A stretch of DNA of 64,000 nucleotides from CAVXNP01 sp963763305 (GCA_963763305.1 CAVXNP010000001.1:62001-126000); one strand, 5' to 3'; counted from the stretch's first letter, positions 20,114 to 29,623 are shown. A program made the numbers and translations. Notes: generated by a model from the letters alone, not told the origin.

Positions 20114-20164
20114 CCGGCTTCCGGCACCCCCATTGCTGGGCTTTGCCCGCTTCCTGGCTGACCC

Positions 20165-21397
20165 ATGACCGCTTCGCAGATCGCCACCGAAACCGCCGAC
20201 GCCCTGGCTGGACAACCGCTGGAGCGAATCGAGCGCGATGGCGTCGAGTACGTCATCCTGGGCACCGCGCATGTCTCGCGCGCCTCGGTGGAGGCGGTGG
20301 ACGAACTGCTCCGGCGCGAGCACTACGACGCCGTGGCGGTCGAGTTGTGCCCCAGCCGGGCGGTCGGCATGCGCGACCCGGAGGGCTTCAAGCAGCTGGA
20401 CCTGTTCCGGGTAATACGCGAGGGCAAGGTCGGCATGGTGGCGGCCAGCCTGCTGCTGTCTTCGTTCCAGCAGCGCCTGGCCGGCCAGTACGGCATCGAG
20501 CCCGGTGCCGAGATGAAGGCGGCCATGGACGGTGCCGAGCAGCGCGGCACGCCGGTCTGGCTGGTTGACCGCGAGGTCGGCACCACCCTGAAGCGCGCCT
20601 GGCGCAGTGTCGGCTTCTGGCAGCGTTTCGGCCTGCTCGGCGGCATGCTTGCCAGCGTGTTCGAGCAGGAGGAAATCGCCGAACACGAGATCGAGAACCT
20701 GAAGCAGAGCGACCTGATGGAGAGTGCTTTCAGCGAATTCGCCAGTGATTCGGCGCCGCTGTACGCCAGCCTGATCAGCGAGCGCGACGCCTTCATGGCC
20801 GCGCGCCTGCGCGAGGAGGCATCGCGCACCGTCAGCGACACGTCACGCCGGGTGCTGGTGGTGATCGGTGCCGGCCACCTCAAGGGCCTGTGCGAGAACC
20901 TGCGCACCCAGCAAGGCGACGCCGCGCAACGGGTCGCCGAGTTGGCGACCACCCCGCCCAAGGCACGCTGGCCCAAGTGGCTGGCCATCGGCCTGGTGCT
21001 GCTGGTGTTCGCCGCGATCGCCTGGGCTTTCCATCGCGATACCGCGCTGGGCGCCAACGCATTGCAGGACTGGGTGCTGTTTACCGGCGGCTTCGCCGCG
21101 CTGGGAGCGGTACTGGCGGGCGGACACCCGGCGAGCGTGGTGGCCGCGTTCATCGCCGCCCCGATCAAGCCGTTCCGCCCGGGCATTCCTGCCGGCGGCA
21201 TCAGCGCGATGGCCGAAGCCTGGGTGCGCAAGCCCCGCGTGGCCGACTTCGAAAGCCTGCGCGAGGACGTCGGTCACTGGACCGGCTGGTGGAAGAACCG
21301 CGTGGCACGCACGCTGCTCAATTTCTTCCTGGTCAGCGTGGGCACGATCATCGGCGAATACACCGCCGGCATCCACATCGTCAAGAGCCTTTTCTGA
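20165..21397 (+). CDS. TraB/PrgY-family membrane protein
   Basis: 410 residues. The N-terminal soluble domain begins with VEYVILGTAHVSRASVEAVD (about 27-46) and has VAVELCPSR, the two most conserved parts of the TraB/PrgY/GumN superfamily, whose conserved Glu and His residues suggest a metal-dependent activity that remains debated. RVLVVIGAGHLKG (about 229-241) ends that domain. The C-terminal third has about four membrane helices (WLAIGLVLLVFAAIAWAF, VLFTGGFAALGAVLAGG, VVAAFIAAPIKPF, LLNFFLVSVGTIIGEY). PrgY shuts off pheromone in Enterococcus; in gammaproteobacteria the role is unknown. It starts 77 bp after aguB, seemingly a separate gene. Confidence 0.9.
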   Translation: MTASQIATETADALAGQPLERIERDGVEYVILGTAHVSRASVEAVDELLRREHYDAVAVELCPSRAVGMRDPEGFKQLDLFRVIREGKVGMVAASLLLSSFQQRLAGQYGIEPGAEMKAAMDGAEQRGTPVWLVDREVGTTLKRAWRSVGFWQRFGLLGGMLASVFEQEEIAEHEIENLKQSDLMESAFSEFASDSAPLYASLISERDAFMAARLREEASRTVSDTSRRVLVVIGAGHLKGLCENLRTQQGDAAQRVAELATTPPKARWPKWLAIGLVLLVFAAIAWAFHRDTALGANALQDWVLFTGGFAALGAVLAGGHPASVVAAFIAAPIKPFRPGIPAGGISAMAEAWVRKPRVADFESLREDVGHWTGWWKNRVARTLLNFFLVSVGTIIGEYTAGIHIVKSLF

Positions 21398-21461
21398 GCT
21401 GCGATCGACGGGTTCCCGCCGCGTCGCCCGGCCCGGCCGCGGACTCGCCGAGCGCGGCATG

Positions 21462-21491
21462 TTGTCGCTGGTTGCGGGCAACCACTATACT
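21462..21491 (+). promoter_or_regulatory. Sigma-70-type promoter of the cytochrome c pair
   Basis: TTGTCG (21462-21467) and TATACT (21486-21491) are 18 bp apart, 49 bp ahead of the first cytochrome ATG. An inverted repeat GGTTGC/GCAACC lies in the spacer and might bind a regulator. Confidence 0.6.
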
Positions 21492-21539
21492 TTCACGATT
21501 AAGCACCCCCGAAACCACTTAACGCGTGGGAACGACTCG

Positions 21540-21863
21540 ATGACACGACTGCAATTGCTTGGCCTGGCCGCGGCCACCGCCTTTTTCGCTGCCTCCGGCG
21601 CACACGCCGAGGGCGACAAGGCCGCTGGCGAAGCGCTGGTCTACACCTGCAACGGCTGCCATGGCGTACCCGGCTACAGCAACGCCTACCCGAACTACCC
21701 GGTGCCCAAGATCGCCGGCCAGAACGAGCAGTACATCATCAACGCCCTGCAAGGCTACAAGAAGGGCGAACGCACCCATCCGACCATGATGGCGCAGGCG
21801 CAGAGCTTGTCCGACAAGGACATCGCCGACATCGCCGCCTATCTCTCCAGTCTCACCAAGTAA
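21540..21863 (+). CDS. Class I cytochrome c, periplasmic
   Basis: 107 residues starting at ATG 21540. A signal peptide (LLGLAAATAFFAASGAHA) is followed by a single haem site CNGCH (Cys37, Cys40, His41). The likely sixth ligand is Met in HPTMMAQAQ. The fold is the cytochrome c4/c5-like mono-haem type with the closing helix IADIAAYLSSL. It lies 18 bp before a second cytochrome gene; together the pair resembles the two halves of dihaem cytochrome c4, here as separate proteins. Probably an electron carrier to a terminal oxidase, by inference. Confidence 0.92.
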   Translation: MTRLQLLGLAAATAFFAASGAHAEGDKAAGEALVYTCNGCHGVPGYSNAYPNYPVPKIAGQNEQYIINALQGYKKGERTHPTMMAQAQSLSDKDIADIAAYLSSLTK

Positions 21864-21881
21864 GCTGCCAAGGACTCCTGC

Positions 21882-22232
21882 ATGAAACATGCGCTAACCC
21901 TGCTTTCGTTGGGCGCTGTCCTGGCGTTCGCTTCCACCTCGGCGCTGGCCTCCGGCGACCCGGTCGCGGGCAAGGCCAAGGCAGCCACCTGCTTCGCCTG
22001 CCATGGCACCGACGGCAATGGCATCGACCCGCAATACCCCCGGTTGGCCGGCCAGTACAACCTGTACCTGCAGGAAATGCTGCACGAGTACAGGGACGGT
22101 CGTCGCAACAGCCCGATCATGAAGGGCTTCGCCGCCACGCTCTCGGAGCAGGACGTCAAGGACATCGCGGCCTACTTTTCCAGCCTGCCCTCGCACCTGC
22201 AGACGCTGCAGGGGCATATCCAGGGCGACTAG
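21882..22232 (+). CDS. Class I cytochrome c, periplasmic, second of pair
   Basis: 116 residues with signal peptide (LTLLSLGAVLAFASTSALA), haem motif CFACH (Cys37, Cys40, His41) and GTDGNGIDPQYPRLAGQ, the usual cytochrome c4-like stretch between haem and methionine. The axial Met is probably in SPIMKGFAATLS. The end helix is VKDIAAYFSSL. Co-transcribed with the preceding cytochrome gene (18-bp gap) and followed by a strong terminator. No third haem protein or oxidase is present in the window. Confidence 0.92.
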   Translation: MKHALTLLSLGAVLAFASTSALASGDPVAGKAKAATCFACHGTDGNGIDPQYPRLAGQYNLYLQEMLHEYRDGRRNSPIMKGFAATLSEQDVKDIAAYFSSLPSHLQTLQGHIQGD

Positions 22233-22253
22233 GTCCGGCAACAACGCACATGA

Positions 22254-22284
22254 AGAGGCCCGCTTCGGCGGGCCTCTTTTCTTC
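22254..22284 (+). terminator. Intrinsic terminator after the cytochrome genes
   Basis: GAGGCCCGC, loop TTCG, GCGGGCCTC, then TTTTCTT. Perfect 9-bp stem with a stable tetraloop. Confidence 0.93.
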
Positions 22285-22349
22285 CGGTTCGTGCATCGGG
22301 ATGCGGCGGTCCGACCGTAATCGCCGAGACCCGATCGGGCCACCTCCGA

Positions 22350-22958
22350 TCACCCCAGCGCCGAGCTGCCTTCCTTCTTCGCATAGTAGGGCTGGGTACC
22401 GCCGGCATGATCGGTGCCATCGCGCACCGCGGTGATCTCCGGCACACGCTGGCGCAGGGTCTTCTCCACCCCGTTCTTGAGCGTGACGTCGACCATGCCG
22501 CAGCCATGACAGCCACCGCCGAACTGCAGCAGCACCACGCCCTCGGCGGTAATCTCCATCAGGCTGACGCGGCCACCGTGCGAGGCCAGTTGCGGGTTGA
22601 TCTCGCTGTCGAGTACATAGCGCACGCGTTCGACCAGGCCTGCCTCGGCACCGGGGATCTCACCCTTGATTCGTGGCGCGCGGATGTTCAACTGGCCGCC
22701 GGTGGGATTGGACTCGAAATCGATGCTGGCACCATCCAGCCAGCGCGCGCTGTCCCCTTCCAGATAGAACCGGAAGCCATCGCACTCGACCGTCCACTCG
22801 GCACCGGTCAGGTCGGCCGGCTCGCAGAACTCCAGTTCGCAGTTGGCCGCGGCCGTACCCGGCGCGGTCACCCGCAACAGGATGCCCAGGGCGTCGCTGC
22901 CCTGTTGCTCCAGCAGCCGCTTGAAATGCTGCTGCGCGCGTTCGGAAATGTCGATCAT
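22350..22958 (-). CDS. nfuA: Fe/S biogenesis protein NfuA
   Basis: 202 residues, matching NfuA (about 191 in E. coli). The N-terminal half is an A-type-like degenerate carrier domain without its Cys set (ISERAQQHFKRLLEQQG). The C-terminal Nfu domain has the cluster-binding CxxC at Cys150 and Cys153 (GGGCHGCGMVDVTLK). Two NfuA subunits share one [4Fe-4S] cluster and pass it to target enzymes. ATG 22958 is used because AGGAG precedes it; the frame is open further upstream but without homologous sequence. Monocistronic, convergent with the cytochrome pair and divergent from phhB. Confidence 0.96.
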   Translation of the reverse strand: MIDISERAQQHFKRLLEQQGSDALGILLRVTAPGTAAANCELEFCEPADLTGAEWTVECDGFRFYLEGDSARWLDGASIDFESNPTGGQLNIRAPRIKGEIPGAEAGLVERVRYVLDSEINPQLASHGGRVSLMEITAEGVVLLQFGGGCHGCGMVDVTLKNGVEKTLRQRVPEITAVRDGTDHAGGTQPYYAKKEGSSALG

Positions 22959-23158
22959 GAAAACTCCTGTGCCGGGGGTGGGGACTGCCCGGCGAAACAG
23001 CACTATTTTAGTACTGTTTTCGGCGATAGCCAGCGCATCCGGCGACCTCCGCTTCGCTCGGCTCTCCCGGCTCCGGCCTCCTGGCTGGCACCTTTGACAT
23101 TTGCCGACGCAACTCGGACGCTTCCGGTTCTTTGCACGCACTGGAATGGGAGAACCAC

Positions 23159-23500
23159 ATGAGCCTTACCGAACTGGCCCGTCAGCACTGCCGCCCGCGC
23201 AAGGGCAAGGACGATGCGCTGGAGCCGAACCAGATCACCCGCTACTGCGAGCAACTGCCCGGCTGGCAGGTCAGCGCCGACGGCAAGGCCATCGTCAAGG
23301 ACTTCCGGTTCGAGAATTTCCATCACACCCTTGGCTTCATCAACGCGGTCGGCTTCATGGCCAATCACGAAGACCATCATCCGGACATCGAGGCCGGTTA
23401 CGGCCACTGCCAGCTGCTCTGGTCCACCCATGATGTCGGCGGGCTGTCGCTCAACGATTTCATCTGCGCCGCCCGCGTCGAGGCGCTGCTGGAACGCTGA
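23159..23500 (+). CDS. phhB: Pterin-4a-carbinolamine dehydratase
   Basis: 113 residues, normal family length. Dehydrates 4a-hydroxytetrahydrobiopterin and so regenerates the cofactor of phenylalanine hydroxylase. The active-site motif MANHEDHHPDIEAGYG (about 69-84) with the paired His is intact, and the final helix LNDFICAARVEALL is typical. The ATG at 23159 follows GGGAGAA. The stop is four bases before the GTG of the next gene, so the two are translated in tandem although no functional link is evident. Phenylalanine hydroxylase is not in the window. Confidence 0.95.
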   Translation: MSLTELARQHCRPRKGKDDALEPNQITRYCEQLPGWQVSADGKAIVKDFRFENFHHTLGFINAVGFMANHEDHHPDIEAGYGHCQLLWSTHDVGGLSLNDFICAARVEALLER

Positions 23501-23504
23501 GCCG

Positions 23505-25010
23505 GTGAACCGCCCTCCCCGCTGGCTGACCGCGCTCGGCCTGGCGCTGCTACTCACCCTCCTGCTGGTGGGCCTGCGGACATGGGCGGTGACCCTGACC
23601 CGGTCCCACCTGCAGCAACAGGCCAGCCAGACCTGGTCGCGCCTGCGCAACGGCCAGCCATTGTGGGTTTGGCGCCTGCGCGAGCCCGGGGACGTGGTGG
23701 CGGGGCGCGCCTTCGGCCCGGCGAAACTGCAGCGCGCACCACAGGGGTTGCGCGTTCTGGCGCAGGGCACCGCACCGATCGAGCTGGGCCTGCCGCTGGC
23801 CGGTGCGGTCGACCCGGCGGACTGGCCGAAGCTGCGGTTGCGCGGTGCCACGGACGCACCGTTGCGGCTGGATCTGGTGCTGCGACCGCGCAAAGACGCC
23901 CCGGCGTGTCTTGGCGGAGGCACGACCACATGGCCGGCCGGCGAGTTCGACCGGACACTGGACCTGCGACAGCTGCGGTGGCGCCGCAGCGACGGCGGCA
24001 ATTGCCCGCTACCGCGGGCGGCTGCGATGTTGCGCCTTCGCTTCCAGTTACCCATCGGCAGCAGCCTGGTACTGGACGAGGTGACGATGGCATCGGCGGG
24101 GCCTGCGCCAAGCCGGTTGCCACCGGCCTTCGCCTTGGACAATGCCTCCGGATTGTCGTCCTTGCTGGCCGACCCCGCGGCGAACAGGGTGGCGGCGCCG
24201 CTGATCCTGCTGCCCACGAACGCCTCGGCCGAGGGTCTCTTGCGCCTGCGCGACGCACTGCGCCAACACTGGCCGGCGGCACTGATCGTGGCAGGCAGCC
24301 CTGCGCAGCGGCGCATGACCCGATCACTGGCGGTGGCACCATGGGTACAGGCGGTCGCCTGTGGGCTGTATCTGCTGGCGCTGCTGGGTCTGGCCCGCTG
24401 GCCACCACGGCGCCGATGGGCCGGTTGGTGTGAAATCGCCGCCCTCCTGGCCGGGCCGCTGTGGCTGATCGCCGGTATGCAGTGGGTGGGGCATGCCGCC
24501 CCGCCTGCCGCCATCGCCTTCGTGGCCGCCATGCTGTACGCGGCGCAGGCCCAATGGCGCCAGCGACCGGTGGACTGGCGCATGTGGCGTGGGTGGCGCG
24601 CGGCCGGGCCGGCGCTGTTGCCGATCCCGATCGCGCTGCTGCTGGTGGGGCTGCTGGGCCACGGCTGGCAGCCGCCGGGCACGCGCGCGGCGGTGCTCTA
24701 CCTGCTTTGGGCACTGCTGCAGCAGTGGGCGCTGCTGACTGTGGTGCTGCCACGACTGCGGAACCTGCTGCCTTCGACCGGCGCCGCGGTGCTGCTCACC
24801 GCCCTGGCGTTCGCCCTGCTGCACACCCCCAACGGCCATCTGATGCAGTTGTGCCTGCTGGCCGAATTCTGGTGGGCGACGCATTTCGCGCGCCAGCGCG
24901 TGTTGCTGCCGATTGCCCTGGCGCATGCCGCCAGTGCGTTGATCATCCAGGCAGGACTGGCCGGCGGAGTCCTGCGCTCACTAGAAGTCAGTGCGCGATT
25001 TTTCCTTTAG
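23505..25010 (+). CDS. CPBP-like polytopic membrane protein with extracytoplasmic domain
   Basis: 501 residues from a GTG at 23505, four bases after phhB. One N-terminal helix (LTALGLALLLTLLLVGLRTWAV) anchors a soluble region of about 250 residues (to about 270) with beta-rich, Arg-rich sequence. Then about eight membrane helices follow. The end (LTALAFALLHTPNGHLMQL, then FARQRVLLPIALAHAASALI) looks like the last two motifs of CPBP/Abi intramembrane peptidases. The first motif, normally a Glu pair plus an Arg, reads LQQWALLTVVLPRL here, with Gln in place of Glu, so catalytic activity is doubtful. Its last 30 bases overlap the 3' end of rluC on the other strand. Exact function unknown. Confidence 0.78.
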   Translation: MNRPPRWLTALGLALLLTLLLVGLRTWAVTLTRSHLQQQASQTWSRLRNGQPLWVWRLREPGDVVAGRAFGPAKLQRAPQGLRVLAQGTAPIELGLPLAGAVDPADWPKLRLRGATDAPLRLDLVLRPRKDAPACLGGGTTTWPAGEFDRTLDLRQLRWRRSDGGNCPLPRAAAMLRLRFQLPIGSSLVLDEVTMASAGPAPSRLPPAFALDNASGLSSLLADPAANRVAAPLILLPTNASAEGLLRLRDALRQHWPAALIVAGSPAQRRMTRSLAVAPWVQAVACGLYLLALLGLARWPPRRRWAGWCEIAALLAGPLWLIAGMQWVGHAAPPAAIAFVAAMLYAAQAQWRQRPVDWRMWRGWRAAGPALLPIPIALLLVGLLGHGWQPPGTRAAVLYLLWALLQQWALLTVVLPRLRNLLPSTGAAVLLTALAFALLHTPNGHLMQLCLLAEFWWATHFARQRVLLPIALAHAASALIIQAGLAGGVLRSLEVSARFFL

Positions 25011-25979
25011 CCACAGCAGCTTTTTTCCTTTGACAGCAAGTACATCGAGAAACTCTTTCAAGTCATCCGGCAAGGGCGAGGAGAAGCTGTAGGAGCGGTC
25101 CTGCCATTCAAAGCTCATGTGCGAGGCATGCAGGAACAGCCGCTGCAGGCCCATGTCGCGGAAGCGCTTGTTCATTTCCTTGTCGCCGTACTTGGGATCG
25201 CCCGCCAGCGGATGGCCGATGTGCGCCGCATGCACGCGGATCTGATGGGTGCGTCCGGTGCCCAGGGTCGCCTGCATCAGGCGTGCTCCGGGGTACTGCT
25301 CGGCTTCGCGGAAGAAGGTCAGCGACGGCTTGCCGTGCTCGGCCACACGGACCATCCGCTCGCCGCCCTGCAGCACCGACTTCAACAACGGCGCGTTGAC
25401 GTCGAACCTGGCCTTGGACGGGTGCCCGGTCATCAGGCACAGGTACTGCTTGGTCACCGCGCTTTCACGAATCTGTTCCTGCAACCCGACCAGCGCCGCC
25501 CGGGTCTTGGCGAACACCAGCACCCCGCTGGTGTCGCGGTCGAGCCGATGGACCAGCTCCAGGTGCTCCTGCGGCCGGGCCGCGCGCAGCAGCTCGATCG
25601 CACCATGGCTGACTCCGCTGCCGCCATGGCTGGCGACGCCGGATGGCTTGTCGATCACCAGAAAGTGCTTGTCCTCGAAAATGACCGCATCGGCCACCTC
25701 GGCCACCATGCCGGCAGCTGGCCCCTGGCCCGGTGGCCGCTCGGCCACCCGCACCGGCGGAATGCGCAGCATGTCGCCCAGGGCAAGGCGTGTATCGGGC
25801 TTGGCGCGTTTTCCATTCACGCGGACCTGACCGGTACGCAAAATGCGGTAGATCATGCTCTTGGGCACCCCTTTCAACAGGGTCATCAAGGCATTGTCTA
25901 TGCGCTGGCCGTCGCGTTCCGGACCGATCTCGAGTTGACGCACACCGTGAGGTGGTTCGGGGGAAGTTACCGTCTGCAT
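24981..25979 (-). CDS. rluC: 23S rRNA pseudouridine synthase RluC
   Basis: 332-residue enzyme expected to modify 23S rRNA uridines 955, 2504 and 2580 (E. coli numbering). ATG 25979 gives MQTVTSPEPP; the open frame extends 18 codons more without ribosome site. An S4 RNA-binding domain lies at about 20-75 (QRIDNALMTLLKGVPKSMIY), then the RsuA/RluA catalytic domain with HRLDRDTSG (catalytic Asp147) and GRTHQIRVHAAHIGHPLAGD. No frameshift. It is divergent from rne, the same pairing as in E. coli and most gammaproteobacteria, so the two share a control region. Confidence 0.96.
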   Translation of the reverse strand: MQTVTSPEPPHGVRQLEIGPERDGQRIDNALMTLLKGVPKSMIYRILRTGQVRVNGKRAKPDTRLALGDMLRIPPVRVAERPPGQGPAAGMVAEVADAVIFEDKHFLVIDKPSGVASHGGSGVSHGAIELLRAARPQEHLELVHRLDRDTSGVLVFAKTRAALVGLQEQIRESAVTKQYLCLMTGHPSKARFDVNAPLLKSVLQGGERMVRVAEHGKPSLTFFREAEQYPGARLMQATLGTGRTHQIRVHAAHIGHPLAGDPKYGDKEMNKRFRDMGLQRLFLHASHMSFEWQDRSYSFSSPLPDDLKEFLDVLAVKGKKLLWLKEKSRTDF

Positions 25980-26200
25980 TGAAAAAAACCTGGTGAAATA
26001 GGATACTCGGCGGGCGCTACGTCCCCCCGGCAATAGTTGTGTCTGGGTGGATACCTGCCGTCACATCGGCGGGGGTTGCGCTGGCAGCCTCCCCCGGCAG
26101 CCGGCCGTAAGCCCTGCCTGGTCATCGTAACGGTTCGGGTTGTCCTTGTCCGCTGCCGAGGTGGCGTCGGATGGACCGGCGCAAATGCCACGAATCACCC

Positions 26201-26229
26201 CGGAACCGGAAACGGTCCCGTTTTTTTTA
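26201..26229 (+). promoter_or_regulatory. Terminator-like hairpin in the rne leader
   Basis: The 345-bp gap between divergent rluC and rne contains CGGAACCG, loop GAAA, CGGTCCCG (one mismatch) followed by eight T, 95 bp upstream of the rne ATG. Its form is that of an intrinsic terminator, but no gene ends here on the plus strand. It could attenuate rne transcription or act as the RNase E-sensitive leader element used for autoregulation in E. coli. I see no confident promoter boxes in this gap. Confidence 0.7.
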
Positions 26230-26324
26230 TTTGCCGCTTTACCGCAGCGGCGCGATCCCCGGCAGGCCGCCTCAATTCCGGCGCCACCGCGGCGCGCGAC
26301 GCGTGGCAAGCCGAGGAACTTACA

Positions 26325-29300
26325 ATGAAGCGCATGTTGATCAACGCAACTCAGCGTGAAGAGTTGCGCGTGGCCATCGTCGATGGCCAGACCCTCTACG
26401 ATCTCGACATCGAGATCCCCTCCCGCGAACAGAAGAAGGCCAATATCTACAAGGGCCGCATTACCCGTGTGGAGGCCTCGCTGGAAGCCTGTTTTGTCGA
26501 TTACGGCGCCGAGCGCCACGGTTTCCTTCCGCTGAAGGAAATCTCGCGCGAATACTTCACGCAGGGTCTGGATCCGAACAAATCCAATATCCGTGAGCTG
26601 CTCAAGGAAGGCCAGGAACTGGTCGTCCAGGTGGAAAAGGAAGAGCGCGGCAACAAGGGTGCGGCGCTGACCACCTTCATCTCGCTGGCCGGCCGCTACA
26701 TGGTGCTGATGCCCAACAACCCCCGGGCCGGCGGCGTCTCGCGCCGGATCGAGGGCGAGGATCGGCAGGCGCTGAAGGAAGCGCTGGACCACCTGAACGT
26801 GCCCGAGGACGTCGGCCTGATCGTGCGTACCGCGGGCATGGGCCGCGATGCCGAAGAGCTGCAGTGGGACCTGGACTATCTGCTGACCCTGTGGCGCTCG
26901 ATTTCCGAGGCGGCCACCAAGCAGCGCGCACCGTTCCTGATCTACCAGGAATCGAAGCTGTTCATCCGCGCCCTGCGCGACTACCTGCGCTCGGACATCG
27001 GCGAGATCCTGATCGACGAAGAGTCGCTGTACCAGGACGCGCACGAGTTCATGCAGCAGGTGATGCCGACCTCGCTGCGCAAGCTCAAGCTGTACAAGGA
27101 CGATACCCCGCTGTTCTCGCGCTACCAGATCGAAACGCAGATCGAGAGCGCGTTCGATCGCCAGGTTCGGCTGCCTTCGGGCGGCTCGATCGTGATCGAC
27201 CAGACCGAGGCACTGACCGCCATCGACATCAACTCGTCGAAGGCGACCAAGGGCAGCGACATCGAGGACACCGCGTTCAACACCAATTGCGAGGCGGCGG
27301 TGGAGATCGCCCGCCAGCTGCGCATTCGTGACGCCGGCGGCCTGATCGTGATCGACTTCATCGACATGGACAGCCCGCGCCACCAGCGCGAAGTGGAAGA
27401 AAAGCTGCGCGACGCGCTGAAGCTCGACCGCGCCCGCGTGCAGATCGGCCGCATCTCGCGCTTCGGCCTGCTGGAGATGTCGCGCCAGCGCCTGCGCCCG
27501 TCGCTGGGCGAAGCCAGCCAGATCGTCTGCCCGCGCTGCGAAGGCCACGGCAACATCCGCGGCATCGAGTCGTTGGCGTTGTCGACCCTGCGCCTGATCG
27601 AAGAAAACGCGATGAAGGACCACACCGGCCAGGTGCTGGTGCAGGCGCCGCCGAGCGTGGCCAACTTCATGCTCAACGAGAAGCGCGCCAGCGTGGTCGA
27701 GATCGAGCTGCGCAACAAGGTCCACGTGATGATCGTGGCCGACGACAAGCTGCAGACGCCGCACATCGAGATCCAGCGCATCCGCGAGGCGGACATGGGC
27801 GAGCACAGCAAGCCCAGCTACGAGCGCCTGACGGCGGTCGAGGCCGCACCGATTCCAAAGATGGGCCAGGCCCTGGGCAGCGGTGAGGAGCCGGCGGTCA
27901 GCGGTATCGTGCCGGCCACGCCTGCACCGGTACGCGCCGAAGTCGCCGAGCCGGTGGCTGCGGCCCCGGTCGCTGCAGCCAAGACCGCGCGTCCGGCACC
28001 GGCAGCGGCTGAGGGCGGCGTGCTGTCGCGCCTGTTCGGCTGGTTCCGCAACGTGACCGAGCCCCAGCCGGCCGCACCGGCAACGCGTCGCGGCGAACCC
28101 GCACGTCCGCAGCGCGGACCGCGCCGCGAGGAAGCCACGCGTGGCCAGGGTGCCAGTCAGGGCAGCAGCGCGTCATCGCGCCAGCGCCGCGAGCCGGGCC
28201 AGACCGGAAACGGTCGCTCCGGCAAGGGTGGCCGCCAGCGCGGCGAACCGGCAACGCCCCGCCAGCAGGCATCGCAGGCCCCGCGCCAGGAGCGTCAGCC
28301 GCGTCCCAGTGCCGGCGTCGGCACCGACAACGCCAACGCGGGCAACGAGCGCAAGCAGAGCCAGGCCCGGGCGGAGCGTACGCCGCGGCCTGCCAAAACC
28401 GAACGTCCTGTGGCCGCATCCGCCGCCGAGGCGCCCGAGGTCGAGCTGACCCGGTCGCCGGCGGCCATCGCCGAGCATCCGCCCGGCGAAGACGCCAAGC
28501 CCGAGACCGAGGGCGGCCAGGCCCGTCGCCGTCGCGGCCGTCGGGGTGGTCGCCGCCGTCGCCGTCATGACGAAACGACGCAGACCGGTGCCGAGGCCAA
28601 CCTGCAGCAGGCCCAGGCGCTGGACGATGAGGATCGCGAGATCGCTGCCCCGAACAGCCCAGCCGGCAAGCCGCCGGGCAACGCTCCCCAGGCGCCGCAG
28701 GAGCACAGCCAACCCGCCGTGGGCAAGGCCGAAGCGCCCGCCACCTCTTCGGCGCCCGTGGCTGCGCCGGCGCCCGCCGCGCAACCACGCCAGGCGCCTG
28801 CCGCGCAGTCGCCTCAGGCCGAAGCAGCCTCGGTGACCGCTGCGGCGCCGACCAGCTTCAACCTGCCGCCGCTGCCCCCGATTCCCGAAGTGACTGCCAG
28901 CACCGAGCAGACGCCTGCAACGGCCACGCCGGTGACCGAACGGTCGCCCCTGGCCGATACTGGCATCGCTGCAGCCAAGCCGTCGGCAGGTGCGGTCCAG
29001 AAGAGCCCCGAGCCCATCGCTCCCGAGGCGGCCACGGCGGTTCCGCAGGCAGCGTCCGTCCCAGCTCCAGCTCCAGCTGCCACCCGGCTCCGGTCCGGCT
29101 CCGGCTCCGGCTCCGGCTCCGGCAGGCTCCAACTCCGGCTCCAACTCCGGCTCCGGCCCAGGCAACCAAGCCCGCTGCCGGCGAGGAACCGGTGACAAGC
29201 GCACCGTCGCGGCCGACTCGCGCTGATGGAAACGAAGGCGCTGCGAAACCACGCCACGTCGAACCGGAACGCGATGCCACCGGTCACGCCAACGTGTCGG

Positions 29301-29572
29301 CCGACCTGCCCTCGGCGCCGCCCCGCGAGCCCGCGCGGCACGCGCCCGCGGCTGCGCCGCAGGCGGGCAACCTGCCGTCCGGGGCGGACGAGGAGGCCAC
29401 CGAGGCAAGCGTCGGTGGCGACCACGCCGACGACCGGCCCGGCCCGTCGCAGGGGGAACTGCCTGCCCGGCCCATGCCGCACCCGGCGCCCCCGCACGCC
29501 CCGGTCGCGTCGGAGCCGGCTCCGGCCCCGCGCAGCCCGGGCGTACCGCCCAACGACAACCTGCAGGGGTGA
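26325..29572 (+). CDS. rne: Ribonuclease E (frameshifts in C-terminal Pro/Ala repeat)
   Basis: Essential endoribonuclease and degradosome scaffold. ATG 26325 gives MKRMLINATQREELRVAIVD. The catalytic half (about 1-510) has the S1 domain (EASLEACFVDYGAERHGFLP), RNase H-like and DNase I-like parts, metal-binding Asp residues in ALTAIDINS and IVIDFIDMD, and the zinc-link CPRCEGHG. The C-terminal half is disordered: Arg-rich RNA-binding runs (QARRRRGRRGGRRRRRHDE, about residues 736-754) and long Pro/Ala stretches. The frame breaks inside a CCGGCT/CCAACT repeat (about 29085-29165); beyond it TPAPAQATKPAAGEEP continues to a stop at 29572, giving about 1,080 residues. The tail beyond the repeat is assigned by frame continuity, not homology. 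Confidence 0.95.
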
Positions 29573-29623
29573 CCCGGGGCCGATGATGCACCTGCCCCAG
29601 GGCAGGATGCATCGACGAACAAG

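Noticed and set aside
26037..26324. N-terminal extension of RNase E in the same open frame
   Set aside because: The stretch includes the terminator-like hairpin and has no homology; the family start MKRMLINA is at 26325.
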